Shown in pieces: positions 16,161 to 24,345 of a stretch of DNA of 43,557 nt. Location of the stretch: assembly GCA_963204975.1 (NCBI GenBank), contig CAUJJC010000054.1:1-43557 (forward strand), written 5' to 3'. Source of the DNA: Verrucomicrobiota bacterium (lineage in GTDB: Bacteria > Verrucomicrobiota > Verrucomicrobiia > Verrucomicrobiales > Verrucomicrobiaceae). Position numbers and translations under genes: made by a program. Within the stretch, counting starts at the first letter, position 1, and the number at the start of each line of letters is the position of its first letter. Under the pieces are notes generated by a model, which worked only from the letters and a program-made list of their open reading frames with translations, searched no databases and was not told the origin of the DNA.

Positions 16161-16871
16161 TTACTTCAAGGCCGCGTGAACGCGATGCACATCAGCATGA
16201 CCATCGAGAGCCTGAAGGAAGGTTGTGACCTCCTCGTGCTGCGCTTCGGTGAGTTCGGGGAATTCCTTCGCCCGATACGTCATCTCTGAAGTGGTCACAT
16301 TCCAGCCAGCCGCCTTGAGGGCCTTCGTGACCGTGTCGAGGTTCGCGATCTGGCAGTAAAAACGAGCGGCCACACCGGTCTCGCCTTCATCGAGGTCCAT
16401 CGGTTCCACATCATCCGCATCAGCCTCGATGGCAGCGGTTTCGGCGTCGATTGCGGCATCGGAATGCGTGGCCTCGATCATGCCGCAGTGATCAAACATC
16501 CAGGCCACCTTGCTCATGCTGCCCGCCTTGAAGAGCTGTTTGATCTCGGGGGCGGTGCGGTTGTTGTTGTCCGTGAGGCATTCGACCACGACGGGCACGC
16601 GATGCGGGGTGAACCCCTCAAACACCACCGTGTCATACTGCACGGCGTCAGGGCCGGTGCCGCTGCCCTTGGCCACGGCGCGCTCAATGGTGTCGCGGGT
16701 CACGCTTTGCTTCTTGGCATTCGCAATGGCTACAAAGAGGCGGGCGTTGAACTCGGGATTCGGGCCGCCAGTCTTCGCAGCGACCTGGATCTCACGCACC
16801 AGCTTGCCCACCAGCTTGCCTTTCTGATCGGCGGCCAGTTCGCGCCATTTCTGCTTCCATTGTGCTCCCAT
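16161..16871 (-). CDS. yebC: YebC/PmpR (TACO1) family regulator
   Basis: A 236-aa cytoplasmic protein of full family length. The N-terminus (GKLVGKLVREIQVAAKTGGPNPEFNARL) and the AIANAKKQSVTRDTIERAVAKGSG segment are diagnostic, followed by the typical acidic middle and C-terminal alpha/beta domains. Family members were first described as DNA-binding regulators; several are also reported to affect translation of proline-rich stretches. The canonical MAGHSKW start is replaced by MGAQWKQKW, which is seen in one subgroup. Confidence 0.9.
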   Translation of the reverse strand: MGAQWKQKWRELAADQKGKLVGKLVREIQVAAKTGGPNPEFNARLFVAIANAKKQSVTRDTIERAVAKGSGTGPDAVQYDTVVFEGFTPHRVPVVVECLTDNNNRTAPEIKQLFKAGSMSKVAWMFDHCGMIEATHSDAAIDAETAAIEADADDVEPMDLDEGETGVAARFYCQIANLDTVTKALKAAGWNVTTSEMTYRAKEFPELTEAQHEEVTTFLQALDGHADVHRVHAALK

Positions 16872-16980
16872 GTCGTGTGTCGAGGTTAGTTAAAGTGGCC
16901 GCGACTGTGGGGATGGACGGTTCTTTTGCAAATCAAACCATTGCGCGCGGGTTGCTGGCCGGAGGGAAGGGGATGGAAGA

Positions 16981-17122
16981 TGACCAATGACCAATAACCA
17001 ATGACCAGTGACCAGTGACCAGTGACCAGTGACCAGTGACCAGTGGGCCGGGCCTTCTCCCCATTCGTCATTCGGGCATTCATCATTGATTCGTCATTCG
17101 CCATTCGTTCATTAGTCATTCC
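16981..17122. repeat. Heptamer tandem array (TGACCAG and variants) with degenerate tail
   Basis: Nine 7-bp units run from 16981 to 17043: TGACCAA twice, TAACCAA once, then TGACCAG six times. From about 17064 to 17122 follow diverged CATTCGT/TCATTCG words, in effect a second decayed heptamer family. The array lies in the gap between divergent yebC and the small lipoprotein gene. Confidence 0.95.
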
Positions 17123-17127
17123 CCTTC

Positions 17128-17523
17128 ATGCGCTACCTTCTTTCCCTCCTGCTGGTCATGCTGGTCGCGTGCCATCGTGATCCGGGACCCAATCCCGACC
17201 TGAAGTTCGAGCTTTACGATCTCGGCTGGCAGCGGGGCTTCAATGATCAACTGATTCCGAACAAGGCCGACTGGGAGCGTTTTCGATCAGTTATCGAAGA
17301 GTATGCCTCCGTGTCGGATCGCGAGACGATCTTCTCCACCGGCTACAGCGATGGCTATCACCAGCACCCCGAGGTGCCTCGTGACGAGGACGAGATGCAA
17401 TATGATCGCGACTTCCGCCAAGGACGGCGAGATGCCTGGGCCGATGCACCCAAGGCCAATCAGAAGCCAGGCTACAGCGACGGCTACGAGCAGCGAACAC
17501 ACAAGTTCACGCGACCGTATTGA
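17128..17523 (+). CDS. Small lipoprotein with GxxDG repeats
   Basis: A 131-aa lipoprotein (LVMLVAC lipobox, Cys15). The mature part has four short repeats of aromatic-x-x-G-x-x-D type: DLGWQRGFND, FSTGYSDGY, DFRQGRRDAWAD and PGYSDGYEQ. It is rich in charged and aromatic residues. No known enzyme signature is present; it is probably a surface or periplasmic protein. Coding confidence comes from the clear lipobox and internal repetition. It starts directly after a heptamer array, so expression might be sensitive to array length. Confidence 0.7.
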   Translation: MRYLLSLLLVMLVACHRDPGPNPDLKFELYDLGWQRGFNDQLIPNKADWERFRSVIEEYASVSDRETIFSTGYSDGYHQHPEVPRDEDEMQYDRDFRQGRRDAWADAPKANQKPGYSDGYEQRTHKFTRPY

Positions 17524-17780
17524 GTGCTATCAAGGCGAGTGATCGAGGGTGCCATTTCGGTGCTCCACGTCACCACGAAAGCTCGGAATCGCATTCTCCC
17601 TGCCCCAACTGTGAATCGATGTCACTTTCTCCGCGCTGTTGAGGCGTTTCTTGCCTTCCTGGGCGAAATGAAAATGTAGCACGGTGCTGGTGCGTGGTTA
17701 TGGCTGCATCATCGACCGTCTTCAATTCTATGTCCGATCTGGAGCTTTAGCGCGGTATTGATACTCCTGTTTCCTCACGC

Positions 17781-20700
17781 ATGAAATTCCTCCTCGCTCT
17801 CGCCTTGCTCACAACGGCTGCCTTTGCTCAGCCACATGACATCTTCGATTACACCGGTCAAAACAACGCGCCCGCTGGCACAAAGCGGCTCGTTTTCATC
17901 GCGGCGAAGGGCACGCATGGCGGCGGCGGTCAGCATGAGTTCCTTGCTGGGGCTTCGTATCTGGCGCGGCGCATCAATGAGACCTATCCGCAGGCTTTTG
18001 CGGTCGTGTATCCCGAGAACAACTGGCCGAAGGATCTTACCAAAGCGGATGCGATCATCGTGCTGCTGAATCACGGCGGTCGCGCGGCGGATGATCCGAA
18101 CATCAAAGCGGCCTGTGATCGCGGCGCTGGCTTCGCGGCGATTCATTATGGCGTGGAGGCCAAGATCGGCTCGCAGGGCAAAAACTACCTCGACTGGATG
18201 GGCGGCTTCTTCGAGACGTTTTACTCGGTGAACCCGACGTGGGACGCGAGCGTGCAGCCGGGCCAGCATCCGGTGGCGAATGGCGTGAAGGCCTTCTCCG
18301 CGAAGGATGAATGGTATTACCACATGCGCTTTGTGCCGGAGATGCAGGGCGTGACACCGGTGCTCAGTGCCATCGCACCGCTTAACACGGTGAAGTTTAA
18401 AGAAGGCGACAAACCGAGTCCCCATGGCGGCAATCCCGACGTGCTGGCCGATGTGAAAGCGGGCAAGCCGCAGCATCTCGCGTGGGCCTTTGATCGGCCG
18501 AAAGGCGGTCGTGGCTTCGGCTTCACGGGCTTCCATTTCTTCGCGAACATGACGAACGACAGCTTCCGCACGACGATGCTTAACGGCGTCGCTTGGGCCG
18601 CTGGGTTCGAGATTCCAGCGAATGGAATCGCAACTAAGACACCGACTCAAGCAGAGCTGGATGCGATGATGGCCGAGGCTCGCGGTGCAGGTGCGATGCC
18701 GGTTGGCAATGCCAAGCCTGTTTTCGAAACGCCACTCATGACGGCGAAGAATCCGAAGCCGCGCATCCTGGACATCGACGTAGCGATCAAGAACGCGAAG
18801 GAACTGTATCTCGTCGCCTCTGATCAGGGCAGCATCTCCTGCGACTGGGCCACTTGGATCGAGCCAAAGCTCGTCATGGCAGATGGCAAGACCATCGACG
18901 TCACCTCATTGAAATGGAAAGGCGAAGAACGTGGCTATGGCCGCACCCAGATCGGCAAGAACAACGCTGGTGGCCCGATCAAGGTCGAGAGCAAGGTGTA
19001 TGAGAACGGTATCGGCACTCACGCGTCATCGACCATCGCGTATGATCTGCCCGCTGGTGTCGAGCGCTTCACGGCAAAGGTGGCGATTGATGACGGAGGC
19101 ATGGAGCGCGCTGGCAAGCCAAGCGATGCCGGGATGCGTTTCCATGTTTATACCGCGCTGCCATCGAAGCTTCAGCAGGGCGATATGAATGCAGGTCCGC
19201 CGCTCGTGCCTGCAGAGATGTTCAACGTGCCGGAAGGTCTGGAGGTCACTGTCTGGGCCGCCTCGCCGATGCTCTACAATCCGACGAACATCGACTTCGA
19301 TGCGCAGGGCAGGATGTATGTCGCGGAAGGCGTCAACTATCGTGGCAAAGGCAATCGCCGCCCTGAAGGAGATCGCATCGTGATCCTGGAAGACACCGAC
19401 CACGATGGCAAAGCCGACAAGAGCAGCATATTCGTGCAGGAAAAGGAACTCGCTGCACCGCTCGGCGTCGCCGTGCTCGATGACAAAGTGATCGTGTCGC
19501 AGCCGCCCGATCTTCTCGTTTACACCGACACCAATGGCGACCGCATTCCTGACAAACGCGAGGTTTTGCTCACGGGCTTCAACGGTCGTCAGCATGACCA
19601 CAGCCTGCACAGCCTCATCGCCGGACCTGATGGGCAGTGGTATTTCAATCAAGGCAACACGGGCGCGAAGTTCACCGACCGCAGCGGCAAGACCTTCCGC
19701 ATGGGCAGTCCCTACATGCTGCAAGACATCGCCGGCCAGAAGAGCGACGATGGCCATGTGTGGATCGGCGGCTTCAGCGTGCGCATGAATCCCGATGGCA
19801 CGAATGTGAGCATCATCGGGCACAACTACCGCAACAGCTATGAGCAAACGCTCACCAGCTACGGCGACCTGTTCCAAAGCGACAACGACGACCCACCTGC
19901 CTGCCGCGTGAGCCATGTGCTGGAAGGCGGCAATGCCGGTTTTGCCAGCGCCGATGGCCAGCGCAGTTGGGGTGCAGACAAGCGCCCAGGTCAGGACACA
20001 CCGACCGCCGAGTGGCGTCAGGAAGATCCTGGCACCATGCCCGCTGGTGATGTCTATGGCGGCGGATCGCCCACCGGCGTGGCCTTCTATGAAAATGGTG
20101 CGCTCGGTGAAAAATGGCGCGGCCTGTTGCTCGCTTGTGAAGCCGGTAAGAACGTCGTCTTCGGCTACCTGCCCGTGCCCGATGGCGCAGGCTTCAAGCT
20201 AGAGCGTTTTGATTTCCTCACCTCGAACAAAGAGAAGGAATGGGCAGGCAGTGACTTCCTTGGCGGTCGTCCCACTGGCGAGCTGAAGACCAAGTTCCGC
20301 CCCAGCGATGTGTGTGTCGGACCTGATGGAGCACTCTATGTCGCCGACTGGTTTGACCCCGGTGTCGGCGGCCACGGCACGCGCGACGACGGCTACACCG
20401 GTGCCATCTACCGCATCGCTCCGAAGGGTTTCAAATCCCAAGTGCCAGCGCTCAAGCTCGACACCGTGGAAGGCCAGATCGCTGCGCTGAAGAGTCCCGC
20501 GAACAATGTGCGCAACAGCGGCTTCACGCGTCTGAAAGCTGCCGGTGCCAAAGCTGTGCCTGCGGTGGCCGCGTTGCTTGCCGATAAGGATTCCTTCATC
20601 GCCGCTCGTGCCGCGTGGTTGCTCGCACAGATGGGTGATGAAGGCATCGCCAAGGTGAAGCCATGGCTGGAGTCCAAAAACGCCACACAGCGCCTCGTCG

Positions 20701-21782
20701 CCTATCGTGCGCTGCGTCGTGCAAATCACGAGGTGCTATTGATGGCGCTGAAGATGGCTGCCGACAGCGATGCCGCTGTGCGTCGCGAAGTGGCACTGAC
20801 GGTGCGCGACATGCCCGCAAGTGAGTGCGGGCCCATTCTCGTGCAACTTGCCCATTCCTTTGATGGCAAGGATCGCACCTATCTCGAAGCCCTCGGTCTC
20901 GGTAGCGAAGGTAAGGAACAAGAACTCTTCAGCGCTCTCACCACAGGCCACGCCAAAGGTTGGAAGACCTTCGAGACACTGGCGAAAGGCGGCAACGACA
21001 CCTGGAGCGACGCCTTTGCCCAAATCGCCTGGCGTTTGCATCCCGCCGAAGCCGTGAGCGATTTCAAAGCCCGCGCTCTCAATGACAAGCTCACGCCAGA
21101 TCAACGCAAGCTCATGGTCACCGCCATTGCCTTCGCTCCTGGACGCGAAGCCGCTGGTGCCATGCTCGAACTAGCGCACGCCAAAGGTTTCCCCATGCAG
21201 GACCTCGCCAAATGGTGGCTCATGAATCGCAATGGCAACGCGTGGAAGACCTATGACATCGACGGTAGCATGAAGGCGCTCGGCATCTATGATCCTGACA
21301 AAGTGAAGCTCGTCGCCTCGCCGATGCCATCCGCTCCTGCCAACGCACCGAAGCTCGACCTCGCGCAGATCGCCGCCTTGAAAGGCGATGCCAAGCAAGG
21401 TGCCACCGCCGTTGCCACCTGCTACACCTGCCATCGGATTGGAGCCGCAGGCGTGGATTTCGGCCCTGACTTAACAACCTACGGCAAGCAGCAGACCACC
21501 GACATCCTCATCCAAGCCATCGCCCAGCCCAGCCACACCATTTCCCACGGCTACGAAGGCAGTGAGATCAAGACCTCCGACGGCCTCATCATCACCGGCA
21601 TGGTTCTCTCCGACAGCGATCCCCTCATCATCAAGTGCATGGGCGGCGTGGTGCAGACCATCCCAAAGAGCCGCATCGCCAGCCGCACCAAACTAAAGAC
21701 CTCACTCATGTATGAGCCTTCCATGCTCGGCCTCACGCCTCAAAGCATCGCCGACATCGCAGCTTACTTGAAGGGGTTGTAA
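17781..21782 (+). CDS. ThuA-NPCBM-dehydrogenase-HEAT-cytochrome c fusion protein
   Basis: A 1333-aa exported protein (signal peptide residues 1-16). Domains in order: ThuA-like (about 25-285; FIAAKGTHGGGGQHEFL, AIIVLLNHGG, FTGFHFF); NPCBM carbohydrate-binding-like (about 325-465; SDQGSISCDWATWIEPKLV, VYENGIGTHASSTIAYDL); and a PVC 'putative membrane-bound dehydrogenase' propeller (about 475-880; VPEGLEVTVWAASPMLYNPTNIDFD, GPDGALYVADWFDPGVGGHG). A HEAT-repeat stretch (about 890-1100) and a C-terminal haem domain follow (CYTCH at about 21421-21435, then GVDFGPDL, with MYEPSML near the end as a possible ligand segment). Such multidomain proteins are a hallmark of Planctomycetota and Verrucomicrobiota and are thought to oxidise sugars or sulfated glycans. 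The single CXXCH would need the system II machinery encoded at 12063-15272. Confidence 0.87.
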   Translation: MKFLLALALLTTAAFAQPHDIFDYTGQNNAPAGTKRLVFIAAKGTHGGGGQHEFLAGASYLARRINETYPQAFAVVYPENNWPKDLTKADAIIVLLNHGGRAADDPNIKAACDRGAGFAAIHYGVEAKIGSQGKNYLDWMGGFFETFYSVNPTWDASVQPGQHPVANGVKAFSAKDEWYYHMRFVPEMQGVTPVLSAIAPLNTVKFKEGDKPSPHGGNPDVLADVKAGKPQHLAWAFDRPKGGRGFGFTGFHFFANMTNDSFRTTMLNGVAWAAGFEIPANGIATKTPTQAELDAMMAEARGAGAMPVGNAKPVFETPLMTAKNPKPRILDIDVAIKNAKELYLVASDQGSISCDWATWIEPKLVMADGKTIDVTSLKWKGEERGYGRTQIGKNNAGGPIKVESKVYENGIGTHASSTIAYDLPAGVERFTAKVAIDDGGMERAGKPSDAGMRFHVYTALPSKLQQGDMNAGPPLVPAEMFNVPEGLEVTVWAASPMLYNPTNIDFDAQGRMYVAEGVNYRGKGNRRPEGDRIVILEDTDHDGKADKSSIFVQEKELAAPLGVAVLDDKVIVSQPPDLLVYTDTNGDRIPDKREVLLTGFNGRQHDHSLHSLIAGPDGQWYFNQGNTGAKFTDRSGKTFRMGSPYMLQDIAGQKSDDGHVWIGGFSVRMNPDGTNVSIIGHNYRNSYEQTLTSYGDLFQSDNDDPPACRVSHVLEGGNAGFASADGQRSWGADKRPGQDTPTAEWRQEDPGTMPAGDVYGGGSPTGVAFYENGALGEKWRGLLLACEAGKNVVFGYLPVPDGAGFKLERFDFLTSNKEKEWAGSDFLGGRPTGELKTKFRPSDVCVGPDGALYVADWFDPGVGGHGTRDDGYTGAIYRIAPKGFKSQVPALKLDTVEGQIAALKSPANNVRNSGFTRLKAAGAKAVPAVAALLADKDSFIAARAAWLLAQMGDEGIAKVKPWLESKNATQRLVAYRALRRANHEVLLMALKMAADSDAAVRREVALTVRDMPASECGPILVQLAHSFDGKDRTYLEALGLGSEGKEQELFSALTTGHAKGWKTFETLAKGGNDTWSDAFAQIAWRLHPAEAVSDFKARALNDKLTPDQRKLMVTAIAFAPGREAAGAMLELAHAKGFPMQDLAKWWLMNRNGNAWKTYDIDGSMKALGIYDPDKVKLVASPMPSAPANAPKLDLAQIAALKGDAKQGATAVATCYTCHRIGAAGVDFGPDLTTYGKQQTTDILIQAIAQPSHTISHGYEGSEIKTSDGLIITGMVLSDSDPLIIKCMGGVVQTIPKSRIASRTKLKTSLMYEPSMLGLTPQSIADIAAYLKGL

Positions 21783-21968
21783 TTCATGATGGATGAAAGC
21801 GGTGCCGGCGCGTGGCCCCGCGTCCTCACACTTTGGTGAGAGGTCCGCAATCGCGGCAAAGGGTCGTTTTGCACGACCTGATCGTTGGTTCCTCTCGTAT
21901 CCAACTTGGTTCCCAGTCGCTCCGCTGGCGCAAGAACTCCCAGTGCAACGCGTTCGCTAATTCCCCTC

Positions 21969-23288
21969 ATGAAGCATCTCCACCGCCGCCAATTCCTCCG
22001 TGACCTGGGCATCTCCGCTGCCGCACTGCCCTTCCTGTCCGGACTGCCCAGCATCACCGGCGCTCCCGCTCCGCAGCGCCGTCAGCGGTTGGTCATCATG
22101 TTCTCGCCCAATGGCACCCTGCCCAAGGAGTTCTGGCCGGAGAAAGCTGGAGCCGAGTTCGAGTTCGGCCCCATCTTGAAGCCGCTCGAAGCCTTCAAAA
22201 AGCAGACCCTCGTCCTCCATGGCATCGCCAACAAGGTTCGTGGCGATGGCGACAGCCACATGCGTGGCATGAGCTGCCTGCTCACCTGCGATGAGTTGAT
22301 GAAGGGCAACATCATGGGCGGCGGCGGTAATCCTGCCGGTTGGGCGAGCAACATCTCCATTGATCAGGAGATCAAGAACTACCTGCAATCCAAAAAGGAA
22401 ACGAAGACACGCTTCGGCTCCCTCGAGTTCGGCGTCGCCGTGCCTGATCGTGCCGACCCCTGGACCCGCATGAGCTACGCCGGAGGCAATCAGCCCATCG
22501 CCCCCATTGATGATCCGCATCAAATCCTGAAGAAGCTCTACGGCCAGATGAAGGACAAGGAGAGCCTCGTCAGCATCCTCGACGACGTGCGCGATGACTT
22601 GAAGAAAGTCTCCTCCAAGCTCAGCGCTCGCGATAAGGCGTTGCTCGATCAGCACCTGACGCTCGTCCGCAGCCTGGAGCAGGACTTGGCCGATGCCGAC
22701 AAGCAGGGCAAGCTCGCCCACCCCGTTCCGAAGGTCGATCCCAGCATCGAACTCGTGAACGACAACACGCCTCAAATCAGCCGCATCCAGATCGACCTCC
22801 TCGTCAATGCCCTCGCCAACGACATGGCCCGCATCGGCACTCTGCAATACATGCGCTCTGTCGGCATGGCCCAGATGCGCTGGCTCGGCGTCGAGGAAGG
22901 CCACCACTCCCTCTCGCACGACCCCGATGACAAGGCCGACAGCTACGAGAAGCTCAAGAAGATCAACACCTGGTTCGCTGGCGAGTTCGCGTATCTCGCG
23001 AAGCGCCTCAGCGAAACCCCTGAGCCGACCGGCGATGGTTCCATGCTCGACAACACACTCCTCGTCTGGACCAACGAACTCGGCAAAGGCAACAACCACA
23101 CCCTCGACAACATCCCCTACGTCATGGTCGGCGGCGGTTGCGGGTTCACGATGGGCCGCTCCATGCAGTTCGACAAAGCCGCCCACAACCGCCTCTGGAT
23201 GGCCGTCTCCAATGCCATGGGCCACGAGTTGAAGACCTTCGGCAAAGCCGACCTCTGCGAAGGCGGAGCGCTGGACCTCATCGCCTAG
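21969..23288 (+). CDS. DUF1552 protein, twin-arginine exported
   Basis: A 439-aa protein beginning MKHLHRRQFLRDLGISAAALPFL, a twin-arginine signal. The body carries the DUF1552 pattern: RRQRLVIMFSPNGTLPKEFWP, LHGIANKV, DQEIKNYL, TRFGSLEFGV, EEGHHSLSHDPD and DNTLLVWTNELGKGNNHTLDNIPYVMVGG. The family is abundant in Planctomycetota and Verrucomicrobiota and distantly resembles the DUF1501 and sulfatase-like folds. It is usually encoded next to a DUF1592-type cytochrome protein; here it follows the 1333-aa cytochrome fusion by 186 bases. Function is unproven. The start at 21969 is preferred over an upstream in-frame GTG or ATG because it begins the signal peptide. Its stop and that of mcrC overlap on the sequence CTAG. 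Confidence 0.9.
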   Translation: MKHLHRRQFLRDLGISAAALPFLSGLPSITGAPAPQRRQRLVIMFSPNGTLPKEFWPEKAGAEFEFGPILKPLEAFKKQTLVLHGIANKVRGDGDSHMRGMSCLLTCDELMKGNIMGGGGNPAGWASNISIDQEIKNYLQSKKETKTRFGSLEFGVAVPDRADPWTRMSYAGGNQPIAPIDDPHQILKKLYGQMKDKESLVSILDDVRDDLKKVSSKLSARDKALLDQHLTLVRSLEQDLADADKQGKLAHPVPKVDPSIELVNDNTPQISRIQIDLLVNALANDMARIGTLQYMRSVGMAQMRWLGVEEGHHSLSHDPDDKADSYEKLKKINTWFAGEFAYLAKRLSETPEPTGDGSMLDNTLLVWTNELGKGNNHTLDNIPYVMVGGGCGFTMGRSMQFDKAAHNRLWMAVSNAMGHELKTFGKADLCEGGALDLIA

Positions 23289-24340
23289 CCAACGGCTTCC
23301 AGGTCACACCCTAGCAGTCCGATCAGGCTTTGTCTCAATGCCTGCCACGGCTGACTCAGGTCGAGCGTGGACGCTCGCACCTTGTGTCCGAGCAGCGTGT
23401 AGCTCAGGTCAAAGTGACGCTGCACGGCAGGATAGATCAGCAGTCCCTCCACACTCTCCCAGCCTGGATGCACGGCCTGGTTCTTGAGGTAGGCGAGCAG
23501 TTGATAAAGATGGCTGGAATGAAGGCGCAGCGTCTCGTGGCGTTCGGTCATGCTGCTGGCGTAGTATTTGCAATCAGCGATCAGCTTGCGCATAGGCCAC
23601 TCGACGGTCACATCCGTGATCATGCCGGGCAGATGCCCCAGGGCGATCTCATCAGCGCTCGCCTGCCAATGCAGTGCCTTGGAGCTGACGCTCGCATCAG
23701 GGCAATGCCGGGCGGCGAAGTTGCGCACGAAGCGCTCGAACAACTGGTGCATGAACTTCTCATCGCGCAGCACATCCTCCACCCGATGACTGCCGCCGCC
23801 GGGCTCTCCCGGCAGCATCATGCGATGGATCAAGGCGCAGAGGTTCAGCAGGAAACGGTAGATGCGATTGTTGCGATGAAGCTGCACGCGCTGAAACAAT
23901 GCGGAGGTCACGCGGATGCGTTGCACCGACTTGAGCGGTTCCATCGCGTGGCGCAGCCTCTGACGGTTTTCGCGAGTTAGCTCTGGGCTGCCGAGCAGCT
24001 TCGCCGCGACACTGTGCAGCAGTTGGTTGTGCAGCACATCGGCGCTCAGCTCGTCAAAGGCGCAGTGCATCCGGCCCGCGAGGTGCGTCTGCCGTCGCAG
24101 GCTCTGCATCAGCATCAGCCGACCCCTCAGGCGCGCGGTCTCTTCTTCATGCGGCACGTAGTCCCGGTCCACACCGTGACGCGCGAGCTGGCTCAAGCCT
24201 CCCGCCAGCATCACGGCGAAAAGGTTCTCCAGATCGGGGCACGCATCCGCCTCCACATCGTGCCGCTCGCCCGACTGATAACGCTCACAGGCATAGCTGA
24301 GCAAGTAGTAGAGATTGAGGATGGGAATGGGCGAGGCCAC
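23285..24340 (-). CDS. mcrC: McrC-type restriction subunit
   Basis: A 351-aa protein. The C-terminal third has the PD-(D/E)XK-like nuclease arrangement ITDVTVEW...LIADCKYY (about 23560-23630), with D and DxK residues available for metal binding. The N-terminal and middle parts have the McrC pattern (LSYACERYQSGE, a helical middle with LHRNNRIYRFLLNLCALIH). In McrBC systems McrC supplies the nuclease to the McrB GTPase ring, which recognises modified cytosine. The gene follows mcrB by 5 bases on the minus strand, and it ends convergently with the DUF1552 gene, sharing stop codon bases. Confidence 0.88.
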   Translation of the reverse strand: MASPIPILNLYYLLSYACERYQSGERHDVEADACPDLENLFAVMLAGGLSQLARHGVDRDYVPHEEETARLRGRLMLMQSLRRQTHLAGRMHCAFDELSADVLHNQLLHSVAAKLLGSPELTRENRQRLRHAMEPLKSVQRIRVTSALFQRVQLHRNNRIYRFLLNLCALIHRMMLPGEPGGGSHRVEDVLRDEKFMHQLFERFVRNFAARHCPDASVSSKALHWQASADEIALGHLPGMITDVTVEWPMRKLIADCKYYASSMTERHETLRLHSSHLYQLLAYLKNQAVHPGWESVEGLLIYPAVQRHFDLSYTLLGHKVRASTLDLSQPWQALRQSLIGLLGCDLEAVG

Positions 24341-24345
24341 GACAA

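Noticed and set aside
16981-17043. A CRISPR array
   Set aside because: Unit length is 7 bases with no spacers and no cas genes.
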